Source of the DNA: Segatella copri
GTDB lineage: Bacteria > Bacteroidota > Bacteroidia > Bacteroidales > Bacteroidaceae
NCBI RefSeq assembly: GCF_002224675.1
Contig: NZ_NMPZ01000008.1
Span: 1 to 64,000, forward strand
Length of the DNA: 64,000 nt
Direction: 5' to 3'
Below are positions 60,233-64,000 of the stretch, in pieces. The translations under genes were made by a program, and so were the position numbers. The notes below the pieces were generated by a model, which was not told the origin of the DNA, searched no databases, and saw only the letters and a list, made by a program, of their open reading frames with translations. Within the stretch, counting starts at the first letter, position 1. Every line of letters starts with the position of its first letter.

Positions 60233-60269
60233 CTACGCAGAAAGACTGCACACCTATTGTATACCTTTG
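60233..60269 (+). promoter_or_regulatory. Promoter with 22-bp block, upstream of the tRNA-like RNA
   Basis: CTACGCAGAAAGA then CTGCACACC (60246-60254), 7 nt, TACCTTTG (60262-60269). GCAG-N5-CTGC dyad. Divergent from the helicase promoter. Confidence 0.8.
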
Positions 60270-60270
60270 C

Positions 60271-60612
60271 ACCAGAAAAAAAGATTTCTGGATGTGTGAA
60301 GAGATCGTGGTGGTCAAGAAAGACTTACTTCATTAATGAATCGCTGGTGGTAATACACTAGAGCTATGGGTACTCAGTTTTTCCATTACCACCCTATTCC
60401 ACATCCTTTATGGTTGCGGTAGCTCAGTTGGTAGAGCATAGATGTGTGTGGGAATCATCTTCTTCCAGGAGGTCAACTTACACATACTTCTGCAATGAGA
60501 GCCTAGTGTCGCAGGTTCGAGTCCTGCCCGCAGCCCAATTATTAACTTAGGTCAAGAGGGACTTACTTCATAGCTTGAATTGCAGTTTCATAGTTGGAGT
60601 TCCTCCATTACC
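60271..60612 (+). ncRNA. Structured leader with stem loops and repeated GGTCAAG units
   Basis: CCAGAAA-TTTCTGG hairpin (60271-60290); GGATGTG (60291) pairs with CACATCC (60400), enclosing GGTGGTAAT/ATTACCACC. GGTCAAGA-N2-GACTTACTTCAT occurs at 60313 and 60551, and GGTCAACTTAC at 60471. This RNA runs from the promoter at 60262 to the gene at 60634 and contains the tRNA-like unit. Confidence 0.65.
60413..60535 (+). ncRNA. tRNA-like RNA with extended anticodon-arm region (YrlA-like)
   Basis: Acceptor GTTGCGG (60413-60419) pairs with CCGCAGC (60528-60534) in 7 bp with one G-U. TA, then D arm GCTC-AGTTGGTA-GAGC (60422-60437). T arm GCAGG-TTCGAGT-CCTGC (60511-60527). Between D and T arms 73 nt replace the normal about 23: ATGTGTG/TACACAT and TGGGAA/TTCCA form an extended stem. 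No anticodon loop can be placed. Resembles bacterial Y RNA YrlA, which has a tRNA-like end; this is inference. Confidence 0.65.
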
Positions 60613-60633
60613 TTATTATAATATAGATTGATT

Positions 60634-62892
60634 ATGAACGACAAGGCTTTAGTAAAAGTTGCATTGAGGTACAAGGCTTTGTATCTTGACATCAGGAAGG
60701 AAGACATCAACATGTCTTCGGAAATCACTCCAGCAGTCTATTCCCTTTTGGAGCGATTAAAAGAGTACGGCTATTGTGTAAGCGAGGAGCTGTTACATGG
60801 TCTTGGCATGGTATCTGTAGAAGAACTGACAGATATTGTTGCCGTCATCGAGGATGTAATGGGAGTAGAACTCAATTGGTCTCCACTAGTCAAGGGTTGG
60901 AATGTTCCTACTAAAGAAGGAGCTGTGGATCATTTCATTACCTGGATTGCCAATATCTTACACAAAGAAGTGGATATCAAGGGTACTACCCTACCTTGTG
61001 GACATTTGATTCCTGAGGGAACTTTCCCATTGGAGAGATACAATGGATGTCCCTACTGTGGTACACCATTCGTTGCAACTGATTATGTTTTCAAGGGTCA
61101 GGGAAGCAAGCTAAAGGAACTGCGCCTGTTCACGGGAAAAGAGCTGAAGGAGGTTTTTCAATCGTTACTCTCCTCTCCCACTCCACTGGACATGACTCAG
61201 AAAAACAGTCTGGAGCTTCTTTTGGATGAATATGATGTTCCAGAAGGAATAGAGATCAGCATGAAAGAGACCATGATGCTGGTCATCAGAAATCTGGTAA
61301 GGAAGGAGGATGGTGATAAAGCCACATCCTACTTGAAGACCCCTACTGACATCTTGAGATATCTCTGGTATGAGAAAACTGGGCAGCTGCAGATTATCAA
61401 GCCATCTGTTCTCCAGGCCAATGCAAGAAGGTTAGGTTATCAGATGGGGATGGCAGGGGATACCTCTCTCACCTACCAGGAACGAATGAAGGAGCATCTC
61501 AAGCTGAAATACTCCAGAAAGACATGCAAGATGGTAGCCAAATGGATGAATGCAACCTCGCTTTCTGCCAAGAAAGCGGCTGAGGACATGAATCCTAAGC
61601 GTGGTATGTGGGTAAGATTTATTCGCGCTCTCCGTTTGGCAGAATATGCCAAGAGAAAGGGATTTGAGCATTTGGCAGAAATCATGGATGTATTCTACAA
61701 CCAGGATTACACCACATGGCAAGGCTGCATAGACAAGGCTAGCAAGGAAAAGGACGCAAAGAAGGTGTTGGATTTACTGAAATCCAGACCAGGCTCTTTT
61801 GCCCGCTGCCTGTTTGCCACCATGTTGAGGTTTGGTTGCGAAGAGACTTTGAAAGCTTTTGAGGAGGTAGCAGATAAACTATCTATGAGACTTCTGGTTT
61901 CTCTGGGCAATGCTGCCGAGATCTACTTTGACGAGAACTCTATTCGCTCCATACAGACAATTACCGGATTAAGAAAAACAATCGAGCATAATAAGTTGCT
62001 TTCTCTGTATTCGAGAGAGGAACGTCAGCAGATGGTGGATGCGGTATATGGTATATACAAACATGCCATACTCAGACGCTTCAAGGATATGGATACAGAA
62101 AGCAAGACCATCTATATTGCACCAGAACTGTTTGATATCCCAATCAGCGTAGGTGACCGTTCTTCTACCATACAGGATACCAGCTGCGCCTTGATGGGTA
62201 CGAGATTTCCAGTGGAAGGTGATGCTGTTAGATTGTTCTTGCAATGGGGCAAGGGTCTTCACGCCCAACACCTGGACATGGATCTTAGCTGTAGGATTTC
62301 ATATGATGACAAGATTGAGGAATGTGCCTACTATCATCTCACATGCACCGGTGCCAAGCATTCGGGTGACATCAGAAGCATACCGGAGATGGTGGGAACG
62401 GCAGAGTATATAGATTTGTCTTTACCTGAGCTGGAGAAAGCTGGTGCCAGGTATGCGACCTTTACCTGCAATGCATACTCCTGTGGTTCACTGTCACCAA
62501 ATCTTGTGGTGGGATGGATGGATTCTGCCAATGAAATGACAATATCTGAAAAAGATGGTGTTGCCTACGATCCATCATGTGTTCAGCACATGGTAAGAGT
62601 GGGTGATGACAATCTTGCCAAGGGACTTGTCTTCGGGGTTCTGGATATAGCCAGAAGAGAAATCATTTGGTTGGAAATGCCAGTCTCAGGACAAACGCTT
62701 CGTTCTGCTTGTAGAGAAGACATAGAGGCGCTGCTCAAGAGACTTCAAAGAAAACTTAAGATTGGAGAGCTCCTTCGATTAAAGGCAGAGGCACAAGGTC
62801 TTAAAATCTTGTTTGATGAGAGTCAGGCAGACGAAAGCTATACCTATGAATGGGCTTTGAATCCGGCAGAGGTAAGCAAGCTCTTGTATTGA
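60634..62892 (+). CDS. RING-like and TerD-like domain protein (MXAN_6230/SCO0854-like)
   Basis: 752 residues from ATG 60634. RING-like zinc motif LPCGHLIPEGTF...GCPYCGTPF (Cys 122-142). A long helical part follows (about 230-500; for example CKMVAKWMNATSLSAKKA, LLKSRPGSFARCLFATMLRFG). The C-terminal about 200 residues have TerD-like blocks: LDMDLSCRISYDDK, TGAKHSGDIRS, AEYIDLSLPELEKAGARYATF. This combination matches my recollection of the MXAN_6230/SCO0854 family tied to Ter stress responses. The tRNA-like RNA lies in its leader, 99 nt upstream. Confidence 0.7.
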   Translation: MNDKALVKVALRYKALYLDIRKEDINMSSEITPAVYSLLERLKEYGYCVSEELLHGLGMVSVEELTDIVAVIEDVMGVELNWSPLVKGWNVPTKEGAVDHFITWIANILHKEVDIKGTTLPCGHLIPEGTFPLERYNGCPYCGTPFVATDYVFKGQGSKLKELRLFTGKELKEVFQSLLSSPTPLDMTQKNSLELLLDEYDVPEGIEISMKETMMLVIRNLVRKEDGDKATSYLKTPTDILRYLWYEKTGQLQIIKPSVLQANARRLGYQMGMAGDTSLTYQERMKEHLKLKYSRKTCKMVAKWMNATSLSAKKAAEDMNPKRGMWVRFIRALRLAEYAKRKGFEHLAEIMDVFYNQDYTTWQGCIDKASKEKDAKKVLDLLKSRPGSFARCLFATMLRFGCEETLKAFEEVADKLSMRLLVSLGNAAEIYFDENSIRSIQTITGLRKTIEHNKLLSLYSREERQQMVDAVYGIYKHAILRRFKDMDTESKTIYIAPELFDIPISVGDRSSTIQDTSCALMGTRFPVEGDAVRLFLQWGKGLHAQHLDMDLSCRISYDDKIEECAYYHLTCTGAKHSGDIRSIPEMVGTAEYIDLSLPELEKAGARYATFTCNAYSCGSLSPNLVVGWMDSANEMTISEKDGVAYDPSCVQHMVRVGDDNLAKGLVFGVLDIARREIIWLEMPVSGQTLRSACREDIEALLKRLQRKLKIGELLRLKAEAQGLKILFDESQADESYTYEWALNPAEVSKLLY

Positions 62893-62928
62893 AAGAACAA
62901 CGACTCTATTGCGGAATACAATTACTCC

Positions 62929-62974
62929 TCACATGATGAAGGTTTTTAAAATGCCAAAAGCCTTCATCATGTGA
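62929..62974 (+). terminator. 14-bp hairpin after the TerD-like gene
   Basis: TCACATGATGAAGG and CCTTCATCATGTGA perfect stem with an 18-nt loop. No T-run follows, so it may also be a processing or protein site. 62975-63098 shows only a promoter-like TATCTTCGC near 63071. Confidence 0.6.
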
Positions 62975-63098
62975 TGAGTATCATAGGTCTGTAGTAGTCC
63001 AAAACAAACATCCCTTCATTAAATATTCTTAAATAATAAACCTATAAGTTGTACATTTAAACTTTTTTTGTATCTTCGCATTATAAAATAGTACGATT

Positions 63099-63651
63099 AT
63101 GAGATTCGATCGTTATCACAGAAAACGAGCACCTCTGGGCTGTCAGATATGACGACTGCCTTGACAACGTTCTTGATTCCATACTTGGACAATGGAACGA
63201 TGTTGCATGGTTACGCAACTTCTTTAAGCAGAATACAGATGATTTAGCCTCCTACTTCAAAATCACAAATGTCAACCAAGCCAGTTATGATACGATTGAA
63301 GATAGTGAACGCTTACAGTGTCTCATCATGGACATATCTCCAGATGCAGACCTTGACAAGATTTTCCGTCCATTGGAAAATTGTCGTACTTCAGAAATGC
63401 TTTTGGATAAGGAAAAGGCACGCCTTCGAAACACCCCTCGCCATGCTTCGTGGCTTCGAATTTATGCCATCAAGCTTGAACCAGGTATTTATATCATTAC
63501 AGGAGGGGCTATCAAGTTAACCCGTACCATGCATGAACGTGAACATACGTTAGTAGAACTTGCCCGTATGGAAAAAGTGAGACGTTTTTTGATTAACAAC
63601 GATATTGCCGATAAGGACTCCTTCATGGACTTCTTAAATGAAATTTTATAA
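63099..63651 (+). pseudogene. HigB-like toxin with a one-base frameshift near the start
   Basis: ATG 63099 gives MRFD and then leaves the frame. From about 63109 the other frame reads IVITENEHLWAVRYDDCLDN and continues to 63651 with good coding character (IYAIKLEPGIYIITGGAIKL, TMHEREHTLVELARMEKVRRFL). Adding one base near 63108 would restore one chain of about 184 residues. A restart at ATG 63328 would lose the N-terminal third. The antitoxin gene follows 18 nt later. Confidence 0.65.
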
Positions 63652-63669
63652 AAAAGAAAGGAGGTTATT

Positions 63670-63981
63670 ATGAAAACTGCTAATGAAATAGTTTCAAAAC
63701 TTAAAGAGCATCAGGCTTCTTCTCCATCAAAATGGCGTGAGAATGCAGAATGGCGCATGGCAAACAAGTCATGGCTTCGCTATTCTCAGCATATTGCAAT
63801 GAAAATGCTCGATAAAATGGATGAATTAGGAATGACACAGAAACGTTTGTCAGAACTTATGGGATGCAGTCAGCAATATGTGTCCAAGATTCTCAAAGGA
63901 CAAGAGAATCTATCTCTTGAAACACTGGCAAAAATTGAGCGCTGTCTCCAGATATCTATCCTGGGGAACTTAGCCAAATAA
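63670..63981 (+). CDS. XRE-family antitoxin (HigA-like)
   Basis: 103 residues. Helix-turn-helix near residues 50-95 (LDKMDELGMTQKRLSELMGC, SQQYVSKILKGQENLSL). Toxin-first, antitoxin-second order is that of HigBA. It has AAAGGAGG at an ideal distance upstream. Confidence 0.85.
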   Translation: MKTANEIVSKLKEHQASSPSKWRENAEWRMANKSWLRYSQHIAMKMLDKMDELGMTQKRLSELMGCSQQYVSKILKGQENLSLETLAKIERCLQISILGNLAK

Positions 63982-64000
63982 TGTTGCTGAAAAAAAGAAT

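Noticed and set aside
60413..60535. A normal tRNA gene
   Set aside because: Acceptor, D and T arms fit, but 73 nt stand between D and T arms and no 5-bp anticodon stem with a 7-nt loop can be placed. No known tRNA intron type fits this length and position.

Overview
The window looks like a chromosome segment of a Prevotella/Segatella-type Bacteroidales. Promoters have the Bacteroidota -7 box TAnnTTTG, usually TACCTTTGC or TATCTTTGC. The tra genes are of the Bacteroidetes conjugative-element type (TraE, TraF and TraG families), and coding sequence is moderately AT-rich. This taxonomic call is inference from gene content and promoter type, not from a marker gene.

Layout. (1) 1-4.2 kb, minus strand: the end of a conjugation operon (membrane protein, two TraE-like pilin-like proteins, TraF, TraG ATPase). 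It is read from a promoter inside a 272-bp element that recurs at 28.9 kb. (2) 4.8-23.5 kb: accessory and cargo genes. These include an AmmeMemoRadiSam pair, a short-chain dehydrogenase, two HAD proteins, a DEDDh exonuclease, a SLOG-like protein, a PD-(D/E)XK nuclease beside a WYL regulator, a phosphoesterase, and four tandem paralogs of an unassigned family with a recent duplication. (3) 23.7-27.4 kb: a decayed IS1182-like element with perfect ends, a MATE exporter whose last codons lie in the IS end, and the 3' remnant of an IS605-type tnpB. (4) 27.7-36 kb: hypothetical genes, then a compact minus-strand replication module (tandem winged-helix initiator, DnaC-like ATPase, TOPRIM primase, degenerate TOPRIM protein) and a structured RNA gene. 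(5) 36-51 kb: rtcB, a tandem array of tiny membrane peptides, Sel1, thiM, lysozyme, a broken hipBA, Hsp20, NhaC, an HD-MsrA fusion, a metallo-hydrolase, nitroreductase and yaaA. (6) 51.4-64 kb: a defence-like region with an AAA-like/PD-(D/E)XK protein, an intact TnpB, an ATPase-TOPRIM pair, an SF2 helicase, duplicated small membrane proteins, a tRNA-like RNA upstream of a RING/TerD-like protein, and a frameshifted toxin with its antitoxin.

The strongest candidate for something undescribed is a possible RNA-repair/stress regulon. The promoters of rtcB (37.3 kb) and of the tRNA-like RNA plus RING/TerD-like gene (60.3 kb) share a 22-bp block that includes CTGCACACC, placed exactly 7 nt before the -7 box. 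Two promoters next to duplicated small membrane proteins (53.6 and 57.8 kb) have the same block. A looser form, CACA-N9-TAnnTTTG, also precedes the tandem-peptide operon (37.85 kb), both promoters of the four-paralog family (20.8 and 22.3 kb), and promoters at 12.1 and 16.2 kb. The tRNA-like RNA has intact acceptor, D and T arms, but about 73 nt replace the roughly 23 nt normally found between the D and T arms. This resembles bacterial Y RNAs of the YrlA type, which are known to work with RNA-repair genes elsewhere.

No rRNA, standard tRNA or CRISPR array was seen.
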